Assembly (NCBI RefSeq): GCF_910592395.1
Contig: NC_088320.1
Location: 7,690,001 to 7,754,000, forward strand
From: Lineus longissimus
Lineage: Eukaryota > Nemertea > Pilidiophora > Heteronemertea > Lineidae
Reading direction: 5' to 3'
Length of the DNA: 64,000 nt
A program made the position numbers and the translations under genes. Each line of letters begins with the position of its first letter. Position 1 is the stretch's first letter. Positions 24,421 through 37,096 of this stretch are shown in pieces. The notes beneath the pieces are model-generated. The model was not told the origin of the DNA and made no database searches. It saw nothing but the letters and a program-made list of their open reading frames with translations.

Positions 24421-25182
24421 ATGAACAGATACTGCAGCAGAAAATACAGCATAAGAACAGTGACATGAAATACATTTTTTGTATTTTTGAGCTTGTTAGA
24501 GAAAATCTATTAGCACAATTTAGTTTCCTATCAGCTGCAGGCGATCTAAACATCCAAACATTGTAAAGCATGACTAGTTTATTGGTCATGCTTTCCCCAC
24601 TGGTAAATTCTCCAGTCATGACGGTGGTCTATTTTAACAATTAACTATGTCAACACTAATTAGGACTCACGTTTTTATAATTTTTTGTTCATCACGAAAC
24701 TCAAACGAGAGTGATCTGTCTTTGATAACAACCTGTTTCCCAGTAGGCCTACATGGACAGAGCAGCAGGGATAGTAAGTATCCAATGTGATGCCCATGGA
24801 CGTCAAGTGCAGTCACGTCACGGTCCTTAGGAATGGGGAAATGACCAACGCCCGACTAGCACTGATGTCCAAGCCTTCTGCTGGAAGAGTGTTTTTTTTG
24901 TGAACGACCGTTTAACAGCGAAAGCCGCCCATCAACCACCGCTCAGTGATCTTCCATACTTCCCAGGTACTCTGCTCTGCCTCTTCCTAAATACGTACTG
25001 GAGGGAAACGGGCCTCGCATGCTTTCATGACGTCATCACTTTGGAGATGTGATAGTGCTCAGAGCAAAACGTTTTTATGTGAAAGTGATGTCCTTGGAAC
25101 TGTCCTTACTTGCAAAATATGCCCCTAAAATGGTTGATTTTTGGCCGATTTAAAAAATTTGCATTTCTGTGGAGAGCTATAC

Positions 25183-25258
25183 TAGGTTGCACGCAAGTCG
25201 TGGGTACATTGCACATTACTGACGCGAAGCAGGAAGGATGTCAATTGTGACTTGGACT
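25183..25258 (+). mobile_element. TGACGC-rich TA MITE, right-end fragment
   Basis: Only the last ~75 bp of the family remain: ACTGACGCGAAGCAGGAAGG then GTCAATTGTGACTTGGACTG. Confidence 0.62.
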
Positions 25259-26304
25259 GAACCTTTAGAAGGACTACATTTCAGCATTTCTCTGACAAAA
25301 TCCTGAATTCTGCCTTGGCATTTTCTTCGGGACACCCTGTGTGCCAACTACACTGATCTATCTCCTTATTCAAACCACACTCTCAGGATGTGACCAAGTC
25401 ACAATATTTGATTCTCTTCGTCATGAACAGGATGAGGCAAGTCACCATGTTCCAGAATACAGTGTTCTCTTCCTTCCTGCTCATTAGTATGGCTGCCTGC
25501 ACACAACTGATAAGACCTCATTACGCTTGACATTGCAGAGTTTGCCAAGGAAATAGTCCCTTGACATAATGGCATGATGAAAGATTTGAATTCGATGTTT
25601 TTACAAGGCAGACTAAGAGCGTTCAATATTCATCGACAGCTAAATGTTTTCCTTCGAGGCAATTGACGGGCAAGTATTGCCATCTTGTTTTCGACGATAT
25701 TTTAGAATCAGGTTCAAAATCATAGCAACCTTCATTCATAACACATCTTTCCTTTCCCAAACAGAAGGCATTAAATTGTTCACTGGCATTTCCTAGTCAA
25801 CATGCCTGATAACAGCAGCCAGGATTATTCATAACACCGATTTTAAAACCTTGTCCCCACTTTCTCCTCGTCCCCATATCAGTGAACCTTCTCCGTCGGT
25901 GTGACAATTACGAACAATCATTGAGCAGTTTTCATTGGCTGGTGACTGAACCAGGTCTGATCACATTTCAACTGGGGAAAAAGCCTTTTCCATTTTTTAT
26001 CATCAAGTTTGAAGAAAATTTTAAAAAATTTCAAAGGCCTAAAAAATTAATAAAAAAAGACACTTTCCTCAATGTCCTCTCCCACCACTAATAACCTCAT
26101 ACGAGTAACATGATCCCACTTTTGAAGCAAGAAAAATAAAACACATTCAGTTGTACTGAAAAATATGTTACTTTACTTCGGCAATTTCAAGACGAAAAAA
26201 TATTCACCACCACATTAGATCTGGCTTGGGCGTTATCATCAAACATCATCTGTTGCTATTTTATTATCTTTCATCCATGATAGCAAGTATCGATCTAATC
26301 TATC

Positions 26305-26395
26305 CAGTAGAACCTATCTATTACGGACACTCTCTGGACTGACATGCGCTGTCCCTAATAGAGAGGTGTCCTGATTAGAGAGGTCAAATTGAATG
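26305..26395 (+). mobile_element. pogo/Tigger-like MITE, 3' truncated
   Basis: Starts CAGTAGAACCTATCTATTAC and keeps the block up to AGAGGTCAAATTGAATG, then family similarity stops. Confidence 0.62.
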
Positions 26396-27332
26396 TAAGA
26401 TGTCGAAGAGTAGTTGCCTCAGTGAATCCACAATAAACATGGGTTAAAACAAAACAACAATTGCGATCATTTTTATACTTTCCATGATTCAAGGGTTCAT
26501 AAATCAGAATATCCCTTGCGTAAGATTGGGCTAAAAATTGATATGATCTTAGAAATCTTGCATTACCTTCTTAATACCTGAAGGGCGAAAACCATAATAG
26601 GAAAAAGGCCAAGATTAAGTACTCGTGGTTTCAAATTCCCGACAATGTGCAGCTTCTTTGACTAAGAAACGACCACTGTTTAGGAGAAAAGAAAGGGTTG
26701 AAAATTGCTAGTAAGGCACTGGGTCCAAGATTAGCAGAGCAGGAGTGTGGCCCTAAGGAGCTTAGGCCCTAACCATAACACATCGCCTCGGCTAATACAA
26801 GTTTATACAAGATCAATGTTGTACATAGGTTATACCAGGCAAAGATCAAATTATTACTCGGTTTATCGAAATGTCCCAATAATAATATCTCTTGATGCAT
26901 TATAGTTTAGACTTTAGTACCGTATATAAAAGACTTTGTTCAGCTGGATTGAAATTGTTCTGCATTTCCCTATGTATAATGAAAACAGTTCATTAAAGGC
27001 AGTATTCATCTTGCCTATAGCTGCAGATCTGCTATAAGCAGTGTAGTCCTCTATAGAAGTCACAATAGTTGGTAAACGGAACCTGACCATCTTTTTGCAA
27101 GCCAATATAAACCCTGAGTTTAAACATCTAACCATAGGCATTTATACCAGCCCCCAAAAGACCAACCCTTCACCCTCTGGGCAGTCACATTTCTAGTCAA
27201 TTATGAGTCGGGCTTAGGGGCACTCCAAGGAGATGCAACAGCTGATCGAGTCAAACAATTTTCCAAGCAGTTCTTGTTCAAAGCCCTTTGACATAGAAGA
27301 CAACGGAGGGGGAGTTTACATTGCTCTTATAA

Positions 27333-28590
27333 CCCTTTGAAGCCCGATCTCGACTTAAGCCGCCAAAGAAAAACCTCTCCGTTCGCCTGATCTCGACTGT
27401 AGTCGCCAAAACCCACTCGGCACCCCTTCACAGAGAACACTTACTACAGCTTTTTGCAACTGAGGTATTCCGAATGAGAACTTTGGTTACGTACTGCGGT
27501 AGCTGAGTATGATTTTCATAGGCCTATAAGGTATTCCAGGGTGAAAATATGAGTTCTGTGAGTATTATGGCGTCAAAGGTGATGTAAACAACATTTTGCT
27601 TCGGAAACTTGGGCTCTATGGGGTGGTATTTCTGTGGAAAGTCGGGCTACAAAGGATTAACTATACCATGGAAAGGTAAGGTACACTGTGTAGTGCATAA
27701 CCCAGTACATGGAAAAAAACCAGCAGAATTTACCCAAATGATAACAAGCCACGTGGAGAAACAAACAATCGTTTCCTTGCGGCCTGATATCGAGATCTGT
27801 TCATTCTACATTCTAAGTACGTTGTTTAAGCAGTGATTGTGGAATAATAAAGGTATGCTAAAGTCAGTATTTTTGTGCGAGTCTTTGGTGTAGAGTTGCC
27901 TTCGAGCTGAAGCTTCAAGGATTCCAGGATGCTCCAGGTGATCAATGTTCAGATACAGTGCAACAACAACAACCTCTTGACTCAGCCAACCTAAAAACGA
28001 TCAAATTTCCTTCAGACAAAGCTTGGCAAAGATACGACGTAGTTTATACAAGCTATTTCTGCTGAAAATCATACCTTATGATGACGTGGCACAAATTAAA
28101 ACTTGCTTTTCACTCCCGAAATAAATGTCCCGAGGGGGTTGGGGAAATTCCGTCAGCTGAATGCATAGCCAGGCAAGCCCGCCAAAAATCGAACTCTCAA
28201 TACCACATCACGTCTCCATCAAAACTTATCAGAAGTAACACCCAAATATCTCGTAGTCCAAGGTCCAAGTCAGTTATAGTACACCAAGATGGTGTATCTT
28301 GTTCAGCATTATTGTCTTAAAGGGGTACACCATTCGTCCACATGTATTTACTTTTGGTCCAACTATTTCTCTTTTTCCTATTTCTAACTCCAGGCGACGC
28401 CAATGGTCAGTCATAATGCATGCCACATGCATGCGTGCTGTATGGAATCAGTTTGTGTACCAATACTGCCCGCAGTACATAACCAAAGTTGTCATTCAGA
28501 ATACAAGTGAGTTTTGGCGACTATAGTCGAGATCGGGCAAACGGAGACGTTTTTCTTCGGCGACTGAGGTTAAGATCGGGCTTTAAAGGC
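27333..28590 (+). mobile_element. ~1.26 kb TTAA-type element with ~85 bp terminal inverted repeats
   Basis: The left end (27333-27415) starts CCCTTTGAAGCCCGATCTCG; the right end (about 28507-28590) is its near-complement, reading GATCGGGCTTTAAAGG out to the flank. Both ends hold two GATCTCGACT-like subterminal repeats and the motif GTCGCCAAAA. TTAA follows the right end at 28591-28594; the left flank reads ATAA, a mutated TTAA. It probably belongs to the same piggyBac-like group as 6141-6749. No transposase frame. A TTAAAGGGGTACACC end from another family lies inside at 28317. Confidence 0.7.
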
Positions 28591-28684
28591 TTAAGTTAAA
28601 GTAAGATCCATGATCATGGTCCACAGTGTCATCAAACCATTACACTACAGTACGCAGCACCCTAGGACAAACACAGCTTTGCTA

Positions 28685-28722
28685 CATGTAGGGTGTATAC
28701 ATGTATGTATACACCCTACATG
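28685..28722. repeat. Perfect 18 bp-arm palindrome
   Basis: CATGTAGGGTGTATACAT, GT, ATGTATACACCCTACATG: a perfect inverted repeat with a 2 bp centre, able to form a cruciform. No flanking element recognised. Confidence 0.85.
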
Positions 28723-29135
28723 ACCGATACCCAAGGTGGCATACAGTCCCCACACTGTATGTGTGCGCAATGATTGGTCCAAATATCAGGATGTTTGGCC
28801 AAAACAATGTCAATTTGCGCTCCGTCCAAATCAAATATTTGAAGAAGAATTCACAGGTCAGAGATTGTTTTATCTACATATAGGACAGAGCCATAATGAG
28901 ACAATAGCCTTAATGTCCCTAGTGCATGCTGACTGTGTGATAACATTGCCAAGGATTTATAACATGGTCACATACTTCATGACTCGGGGTAGCTGAGAAA
29001 TGAAACTGCATCAAATTACAAAATTTAAGTTGCTATGTTGAAGTTTCATGTGGCAACACCACTTGAGTCACATACTTGATGACTTTTGGTGGTTGAGAAT
29101 CAATCCTGCATGAAATTACTTGATTCAAGTTGTTA

Positions 29136-29329
29136 CAGTCCAAATCACAACTGATCTCCGTCCTGCTTCTCGTCAGTGACGCACAATGTATGTGAGTTAC
29201 GTGCCAATGATGCACCAGTGATGCATTTCGCGTAAATTACGTGAGACCTATGCTCGACCTACGCGTCAATGACGTGCCAATGACGCACTCATGACGCGAA
29301 TTTAGGGATGACGATTGTGATTTGGACTG
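29136..29329 (-). mobile_element. TGACGC-rich TA MITE, copy A
   Basis: TA-flanked (29134-29135, 29330-29331). Ends CAGTCCAAATCACAACTGAT and ACGATTGTGATTTGGACTG are inverted repeats. The interior is full of TGACGC/TGACGT motifs in both directions. 194 bp, non-coding. Confidence 0.8.
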
Positions 29330-30351
29330 TATGTTGAAGTCTCATCTTGCAACACCCCTGGATCTGACAATCAAAATAACCAACCAATACCTTGTATCAT
29401 TCCAATCTAAACTTGATCATAGGTCACAGCCTAAGACACAAACTCCACAATTTAAGCCAGCATAAGCAACGAGCAGGCACCCATCATTTCATCATTTACC
29501 CCTCCACTTACCACAGAATATGCTGCTACACACATGAGATATAACGTCTGACGCATCCCTAACCCGATCTAAGATGAATCGACCTCATCTGATGAATCTA
29601 TTAGAGCTCTATACTAATTAGTTCCTTCATGAATGCCTCACATAGCTCAGGTATTTGTACACGCGTTTGAGCGCACTATTGACTCGAGCTGAGCCAATAT
29701 TCTTGAGAAAGACTCTGCCTTTATGTGACAGCTCCATCCATGCACCAGACTACCTTGTACGGTTATCACCCATGTAGCAGATTGGCGCGAGGCAGACTAT
29801 TCCTAAGTTATATTAGCCATGCGGCGGCTATCTCAAATTCTAGGCACGATAGCACTACCGCCACGGATTAACCATTATTGCTTCACTGTACATCATGGAT
29901 AACATGAAAATGCCCAGGGGGAGAGGGGCACTCGCAATTCGAGTTTAGAGCATCTTTTGATAGACATTCTCCAGTGGGCACAACTCTCTGGAATCCTCAC
30001 CCCATTTTGCTGGCAGATTTTTCATTCTTACCCTATGCGGGCATACATTCACATACACAACGCCTTAGATTTGTGTTTATATACCTCCAGCAACTCGAGT
30101 TAAAGGGGGACTATAGGCAGGATCAGTAGGCCTAGGGTTAAATTGGCCATCTTCAGGTGACCAATATCCAGTAAGGGAACTGGGTCATGTTTGATTCAGC
30201 ACTATATATTCCTTGCCCTGGCATGAACAGTTTTGAAGTACTGTGAGATGGGAGTGACCCTTTTGGCAACTTTGGGTAACTTTATCTTGCCTACCTACAG
30301 TGAAGCTGCTTCCTGAAGAGTGGGAAATATGACCTGATTTGGAAGTTTTGC

Positions 30352-30561
30352 AGTGTTCTTCACAAGGCTATTTGTCAGGGTGGCCCACCCTACCTTGACA
30401 CCTTGGAAGAGCCACCCTACCTTGCTCTAGAACTTTGTAGCGGGTTCCTATAGGGCCACCCTACCTCAAATTGCTGGCCACCCTACCTTGAGTTGCACAC
30501 TGGTAAAACGTCATGAAAATCAAGGGTATCACCACCCTGAGAAAACCCTGTTGAGAACACT
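30352..30561 (-). mobile_element. ~205 bp GTTCTCC-ended element, copy 2, reverse
   Basis: Reverse complement of the 18.7 kb copy over its whole length, from AGTGTTCTTCACAAGGC to CTGTTGAGAACACT. Only scattered differences are seen. Confidence 0.75.
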
Positions 30562-31034
30562 GTTTTGGTATTTGAATTTGGGCGGATTTAAAGTCTTTCG
30601 GTGCTTCCAATCAAAAAAAAAATTCTTTGTGGTTGTTATTTTCGCAATTCGAGGAAATTTGCTAAATCCAGAAAAATTAAATGCCCGCAAACACTCGGTC
30701 GTTTTCAGTGTGGAGGTACATAATATATGAATATGTTAGTTTAGCCATTAACCAGATTTCTATATGTGGGCGCAAAGAAAGAGTTCCAGCTGCACATCTT
30801 TCTTCCCACCACAAGAACAATATTTGCACAGGGCAGGTTGCCATGGACTATACCATGAGAAAACTCCGCACTCTATTGTGGTGACAAAAAGAAACATGAG
30901 CAGCATCTCCTTCACATAAAGTGACTAAATCAAGCTTTGTTTGGATATTGCGTGACATTCTAGTTACTAATGTTATTTCTGCTCTCAGCATGGCCTACTT
31001 GATGTAGGAGAGAAGCTGGATGAGGAAGTCACCT

Positions 31035-31230
31035 CGATGCAGTGGTGCGGTAATCTGACTAGCAGTCATGAGGTACCCAGTTCAATCCCCACTGTGAGAC
31101 GTAAGACTCCAGACAGGTCACTTTGCCTTGCATGCCCAACTCCACCAAGTTTTTAAATGGGTACCGTTCAGAAATGCTGAAAAGTTTCAGCTTAGACTAG
31201 GTAATAAGTGTGAAGTGCTTTGAGAGTGTT
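31035..31230 (+). mobile_element. tRNA-derived SINE, second family
   Basis: A tRNA-like head GCAGTGGTGCGGTAATC with B box AGTTCAATCCCC, then TTTGCCTTGCATGCCCAACT and GTGAAGTGCTTTGAGAG. The body matches the copy at 19.94-20.14 kb. No target duplication was confirmed. Confidence 0.6.
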
Positions 31231-31410
31231 GTACATTTCAGAATGTTGTACATTATGAAAGCTATATTAGAACTTCTATTTCTTATATCTGAAGGGAGCC
31301 TATCAGTTACTAATACCTCAACCAGAAAGACAGGCTGTACCAATATTTTGCCTAATATATTTCATCTTTACACAATTCCTTTTATCCAGCCAATAACTCA
31401 ATCTCTTTTA

Positions 31411-31591
31411 AGGGTTGACCATAGGTACCGCCAATGTTTTGAATCCTTCAAAACATAGTAAATGCTAATTTCAAGGGCGGGAGTCTGTTCTTTGTTTTCC
31501 AGAGAACAGCCTCCCATGATTAAGATGAGCATTCGATTCATTTGGAAAGCGGATTTGGAGGTCTAGCCAAAATAGCAGGACCTAAATGCAG
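31411..31591. mobile_element. ~220 bp foldback MITE, copy 4, with deletion
   Basis: AGGGTTGACCATAGGTACCG at the left. The left arm has lost about 25 bp; the right arm ends in GTCTAGCCAAAATAGCAGGA. Central CCAGAGAACAGCCTCCCA is kept. Confidence 0.62.
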
Positions 31592-33020
31592 GTTGTTGCC
31601 TCAGTATCACAAGGGACTTGCATTTCGAGTTGTCAGATCATGATCTATTTATTTTAAAGAAGCACAAACAACATGTGCGGCCACTGATTCAACCCTTATC
31701 ACTTTTTCATCACCGTGCAGAACTGTCATTCCAGGCAGACACAAATTAATAATTCCTGTGATCAACTGCAATTTCATAGATTCAATTATCGATCGAAACC
31801 CTAGGCCTGCACACAATACAGATTGGACTGCTGTTCAGGTTAGGCGAGCAGTCCATTGTTTATACCAGATGTACGATGACAAATCTCTGCATGTCTCTAT
31901 CATTATAATTTCCACAACAGCTGTTTTGTAATGACATGGTGACATCTTGCAGCTCAAACAGACCGATCTAACATCCTACGAGCAGAGCATTTAACAACCC
32001 CTTCGACCTCATAGGGGGTGAGGCATCTAGCCGAAGGTCACTCAAAAACAGAATCTGTATAGATGACGAATTTCGCTGCTATCAGACTTCGTTAAATGCA
32101 GGCCAAAACCTCCCGATTCCTGTATTTGTTTGAAATGGTCATCTCAGACATGGAAGGGTTAGCAGCAAATGCAATCAGCTGATAATGGAGTGTAGTGTCA
32201 GAGAGCAGCCACACGTATCAGACGAAGCAATATACCTTATTGACCAGTTGGCAGTGACTAATGGAAATAAGATTATTGGCACAGTACATCAATACCCAGC
32301 ACTCGATCTACCTTGAAGGAAAATGGTGTAGAGCAACTATGATACTATACAAGAGGGCTTCTCCACCAGCACTTTGACATTCATCATTCAATCACTTTAA
32401 AGGTTATCCTGAAGGAATTGATACCAAACTGGGTGAATAGGTTTTCTCACCAAACGCTGCAAGGGTGGAGCTGAGTATCTATCAATGCATCCAGAATATT
32501 GGCCAAAATCTTGGCTACGTCTCGGTATTGGTCTACATTTTAGCGCCACCCTCGCGCCTTGTCGTGAGACAACCAATACCTCCAGTTCGGTATCAATTCC
32601 TTAAAGATAAGGAACACCTCACCCTTGGGATAATAATTGGCCACATGCACTTCCATATTTTCAATTTTCGCGTAGAACACCAATTATCGCTAGCTTGCAC
32701 CGTTCTACTTTCCATCGCATTAAAACACGCATGTGATTAACTCTAACGATTCGCGAACGAGCACTCGAATGGTGAAAAATGTTTACCGAAAACAGAACAC
32801 AATTTCGTCTTTTCAATAACGCACCGATATTAGCTTCAGAGGAGAAGTGCACGACATCACATCAAGAGTACTCAACGTTACGAGCATTTGAGGGCAAATA
32901 ATGTTTAGTTATTGAGCACGCTGTTTATACATGGAAGCATATGGCATGCTGCAACATTCCAATAAAGAATAGTCAAAATTCAGTAGAGGCAGAACCATGA
33001 GGGCCGAACCATGAACCAGC

Positions 33021-33241
33021 GGTCTCCACTCGATTTTTTTTTGGTCAGGTGGTAAGCTAAGCTTTTGTGGAGGTTGAAGTTTTCCTCACCTAATAGTCTG
33101 GTGGTAATAAATTTTCTAACCTTTTTTTAATAGCAAAACCATTGCAACTTCAAAGAAAATGGTCTGGGGTCTGGCGGTGAATGTAAAAATTTGATTTTGG
33201 TCGGGTGGCCCACCGGACCAAAGCAGGCAGTGGAGAGCACT
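33021..33241. mobile_element. Related CTCTCCACT-ended element
   Basis: GGTCTCCACTCG at the left and CAGTGGAGAGCACT at the right, about 220 bp apart, with GGTCAGGTGG / GGTCGGGTGGCCCACC inside. The ends resemble the GTTCTCC family but the interior differs, suggesting a sister family. Confidence 0.5.
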
Positions 33242-34178
33242 TGTGTCCATGGTTTAAACCTCCTCGGTAAATGAATCCTCTGTATATCACAAAATGCGTG
33301 TAGAAAGTAATTAAATCGTATTTCATATTTCTCACCAGAGAGGGCGCTTTATAGATCATTGCAGGGTTATTATCATTATCATTAGCTTTTTTTAAAATAA
33401 AATGGTAGGCCTACTGTAGTGAAAACCTATGCTTGCAATATATTACATCTACACATGATTTCAATTTCATGTTTTTTATGTTTATTTGGTTTGTTTCGTT
33501 TGGCTTGTTTCATTTTGGGCGGTTTCAACCTTTCTATGTACTACCAGCCTAAATGGGGAAACTAACACATCATGACTCACTTCCAAGTACAGAACGTGTT
33601 CTTTAGATTGCATCCAATATTTTTCAAAGAGTAGAACATGTACATTGGTTAAGATGGAGAATATTGTACATGATTGCCAATTATGGGTCTGGGAGTAATG
33701 ACGAGTTTGGCAATAAAATATCAAGTGTCATCAACGAGTCTCTCAAAACACAAAGTGAACAATACACAGGCCAAGTAACTAACTATGCATGACTTCTGAA
33801 GAACAGCCTGTCGGACCGGGCCAGTCCGAATTAAGGGTTCCACAATATGTTTTGATGGGAATAGTCGATGGATGGAAGAAAAGAATCTCCTTTCTGTCTC
33901 AGTCACCAAGTTGGTGAATGTATAAAGCGCCCTGCACACAAGCGATTTAAATCGCATGCAATTATAATTGCTCATTTACGGTGGTTGTTACAAGAATCGC
34001 TGACTGCATATCTGCTGTCAATATCAAATCCAGCAATTACCGGTTTTACTCGCAGAAGAGAGATATTTTTGTTGCACAAAGCAGCGATGATAATCACTGG
34101 TCATAGCAACTTAAATCCCTCATTTATTTGACACTTACAATAAAAGCTAGGTACAGTTCAGGGGGGAATTCTCAATAA

Positions 34179-34417
34179 GGGTTGGCCATAGGTACATGTA
34201 CCACCATTTTACCTAGAACTTGAAATCTAAAAGCAATTGAATCTCTTTCAAAACAAAGTGAATGGCAATTTCAAGTGTGGGAAGTTGTTGCTCTAGCTTT
34301 GTTTTATAGAGGACAGCCTCCCAGGTTTTAAATCAGATTTCACGTCATTTTGAAGGAGTTTTTATCGATTTTGGATGTCAGGTTCTAGCCAAGATCGCAG
34401 TTCCTATCGCCAAACCT
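34179..34417. mobile_element. ~220 bp foldback MITE, copy 5
   Basis: GGGTTGGCCATAGGTACATG to TTCCTATCGCCAAACCT, with an ACATGT duplication and a short insertion in the centre. Confidence 0.68.
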
Positions 34418-34968
34418 AAAACTCGATGGAGCTCTAGAGTTGAACAGTTACCAGAACAATAACGCTATTGCACATGCATACCATCGTACAGCAAACACAA
34501 TTTCCGCTAAAACACATTTTCAAGTTTTCAGTCAAGCCACTGGCTCCCCTCCAAGTGAAAAGGCCCATTATACAATCTCAATGTCGCAGAACCAAAATAT
34601 TTATCCAACTGCTATATCACAACACCACACTCTTAAGTGCGGTTTTTACTACAACAATCTATTAACTCAATCATATGATTGGCGTCTATAAAGACTGAAT
34701 GGACTTAATGACGCATGTTGGTTTACACACCTCGAGGACAAACACAGGCATGTCAGGGCTTTTTGTCAGAAAAACATTTTGACTTAGGTGTTTTATTGGG
34801 GGTGACTTAGTGGATTGTTTTGAAACAAGTGGTATGGTATCATAATGTTCATGTTGGGAGTTCAGTCGGTTTTTGAGAAATGGTCGAAAATAAAGGTGCT
34901 TGAATCCTGCGCTTACTTACATTGTCAATAGATATTTATGTTTGAACATGTGACATTGGAGAACATCT

Positions 34969-35038
34969 GGGTCGCACGGGACTTGAACCCGCAGCCCTGA
35001 GGTTGCCAGAGAAGCACTCTCCCGACCGAGGTAAAGGG
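34969..35038 (-). pseudogene. tRNA-like pseudogene or SINE head
   Basis: On the minus strand the D-arm-like CCTCGGTCGGGAGAGTG, anticodon-arm-like CTTCTCTGGCAACCTC and a strong T arm GCGGGTTCAAGTCCCGT are in tRNA order and end GCGACCC. The 5' acceptor strand does not pair with GCGACCC, so this is not a working tRNA gene. It is probably a tRNA-derived retroposon head. Confidence 0.55.
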
Positions 35039-35298
35039 ACTTTCCTGCAAGCTTGGATTTGTAGTATTGTGTCATAATTCCAAACACCACATTGACACGT
35101 TGCATGCATTCAAAACTAGAACAAATTTTCAATCTGACCGGTATGAAAAAAGATTGTCAATTTAAGCTCAAGCTAAGTCCCTTTAAAAAGAACATAGCAA
35201 CTGAAAATCCTGAAATAAATGTGCAACAAATTTAATAACACATAAATAACAGGACCAGATTTGTGGTTGACACCACAACAGTTTAATGAAAGTTTGGC

Positions 35299-35534
35299 TT
35301 AAAGGCCTACGCCATTCGTAGAAAATTTGAAATTTGAAATTGAATTTGAAAATTTCCAATTATGTACATGCATACACCTACAAAATACAGATTTCAGAAT
35401 TGCTGTTGTGCAGACAGATACACAAGTAATAGAACCAAGTTTTAGGAAATTTTCATCCACAATAACTGCACTATGGCATTGTGAAAAAGTCCTATTCTCC
35501 AGGACTAGCAATTACTAACGGCGCACCCCTTTAA
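35299..35534 (+). mobile_element. TTAA-flanked AGG...CCT MITE
   Basis: TTAA at both ends; AGGCCTACGCCATTCGTAG on the left pairs with CTAACGGCGCACCCCT on the right. About 236 bp, non-coding, same family as 57917 and 61817. Confidence 0.8.
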
Positions 35535-36681
35535 TGGCCATATTCGGTAGAGACAGAAAAGCAACATGACCCATCCAACTCCACCATCTCACTGGGCCCG
35601 ACATGACAACGTGAGCCATCACATCAGTGAGGCACAAGCAACAAAACGAAATGCACACAGACCTGAAAAGGGCAAGGTAGGCTCTCAGAAATAAAGCTTT
35701 TTCAGCTTTTGAAAAACCGTTACGTTACCGTTTACAAACATGCAGCCTGTAGAATTCTTCCAGCAAAGTGAAGTAAAGGTTTTTCACATTCTCAATATTA
35801 TTACCATTAGATTTTTTCACATTAGCACAAAACCTCGACGGGCTGCATACTTCTGTTGGCAGAAAAGCCTGCAATGCTTTTTCAGAAGCTCAAAAACTTT
35901 TATTTCTAAGCGTCTACAGCAATCTGGGCCTTTTTTGGCAAACCAAACAGTATATTGATCCCAAACAGTCAAAATGGGTGTAAATTATACAGTCTGTTGC
36001 AAAAGGTGTCAGTTTTTTGTGATAAATGGTACAGATACTCATGGCTTTAGAGTTGTGATAACAGCTTTCATGCTAACAAGCGGAAAGTATTTGTAATTCC
36101 CTTGATTTAGTATCAAGTCTGTAAATTGTCAATGATGAAAGGAAATATCAACAAGATCTCCCACAATTAGGTACATCTGCTATCGAAGTGACACAATTTC
36201 ATAACAAACTGCACAATATCGATCCACATTGCCCAAGGGACCCAACCCCCACTGCAAAGGGACCCCCACCCATGCCATACCGCATGCACGAACCTGAAAA
36301 AGATAATATCTCAAATATAGAAAATGTGCAAATCCTAAAGTGCATTGCAACAGCAAACAAACACCAACACAAACCAATTCAATAGGGGGCGCTCTTTCCG
36401 CTGCGAACTTCTCAAATTCTTATATATCCATTGCTCCTCCTGAGTATCCTGTAGACTCCATATATGAGAAGACAGAAGAAATATTCCCTGCCGACAGCAG
36501 GAGTATTTCCAGGCAACCGGAAGATTCCATAGCGACCAGCTCATTTCTCCAGCAACACATATCTTTCTCTCTCCGGACATAGAACATCCAATCAATGTCA
36601 ACAGGGCCATCTCTTTTCGAGATCATCATTTCCTGCCAACCAGAATAATTCACGCAAAATCATCATATCGATTTCAAACAT

Positions 36682-36920
36682 TTATTTCCAAAGCTCGAAA
36701 TTACACTTATGACCGGAATTCGATGGCTTGTCGTGTCCACTGTGTCCGTATTCTCCAAGCAAGCTTCTTTCAATGTTCCATTCTCGACTGCGTTTCAACT
36801 CAGGTTTTTCACGACTTAGTTCTGCATTTTTTCTCGAGATTAAAAGGAGGGCAGGGTAAGGAGAAACTGGTAGAATCATTGGGGGTATTTGAGGCATAAG
36901 CACATTTAGATTTGGCAAGT
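36682..36920 (-). CDS. Candidate last coding exon, unknown protein
   Basis: On the minus strand a strong acceptor (pyrimidine-rich CTCTCACCTTTGTCAG) at 36921 is followed by 79 open codons with charged, non-repetitive composition (NAELSREKPELKRSREWNIE in the middle) ending FELWK-stop. AATAAA overlaps the stop codon, as in compact 3' ends. No upstream exon was identified and the protein is unfamiliar. It lies outside all repeat families recognised here. It may be spurious. Confidence 0.28.
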
Positions 36921-37096
36921 CTGACAAAGGTGAGAGTTGGATTGTAAACTAGCGTGGATTCCTCCAAGGTAAAGTGCTTTTCAACTCAAATTTGCTGAAA
37001 AAATCGCAAAGACATTCACGTACAGCAACCTGGCGTGAAGATGTAAGTATGTTCAGCCAACGTGTCTGAACTGAACAAGCAATGTAACTCACCTTA

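Larger units (their letters stand above)
24421..27332. other. Mostly unique, gene-free stretch
   Basis: It holds only two MITE fragments (25183-25258, 26305-26395). The open frames are short and lack splice context. Confidence 0.55.

Noticed and set aside
34969-35038. Functional tRNA gene on the minus strand
   Set aside because: T arm and D arm are good but the 5' acceptor strand does not pair with the 3' GCGACCC, so it is kept only as a pseudogene or SINE head.
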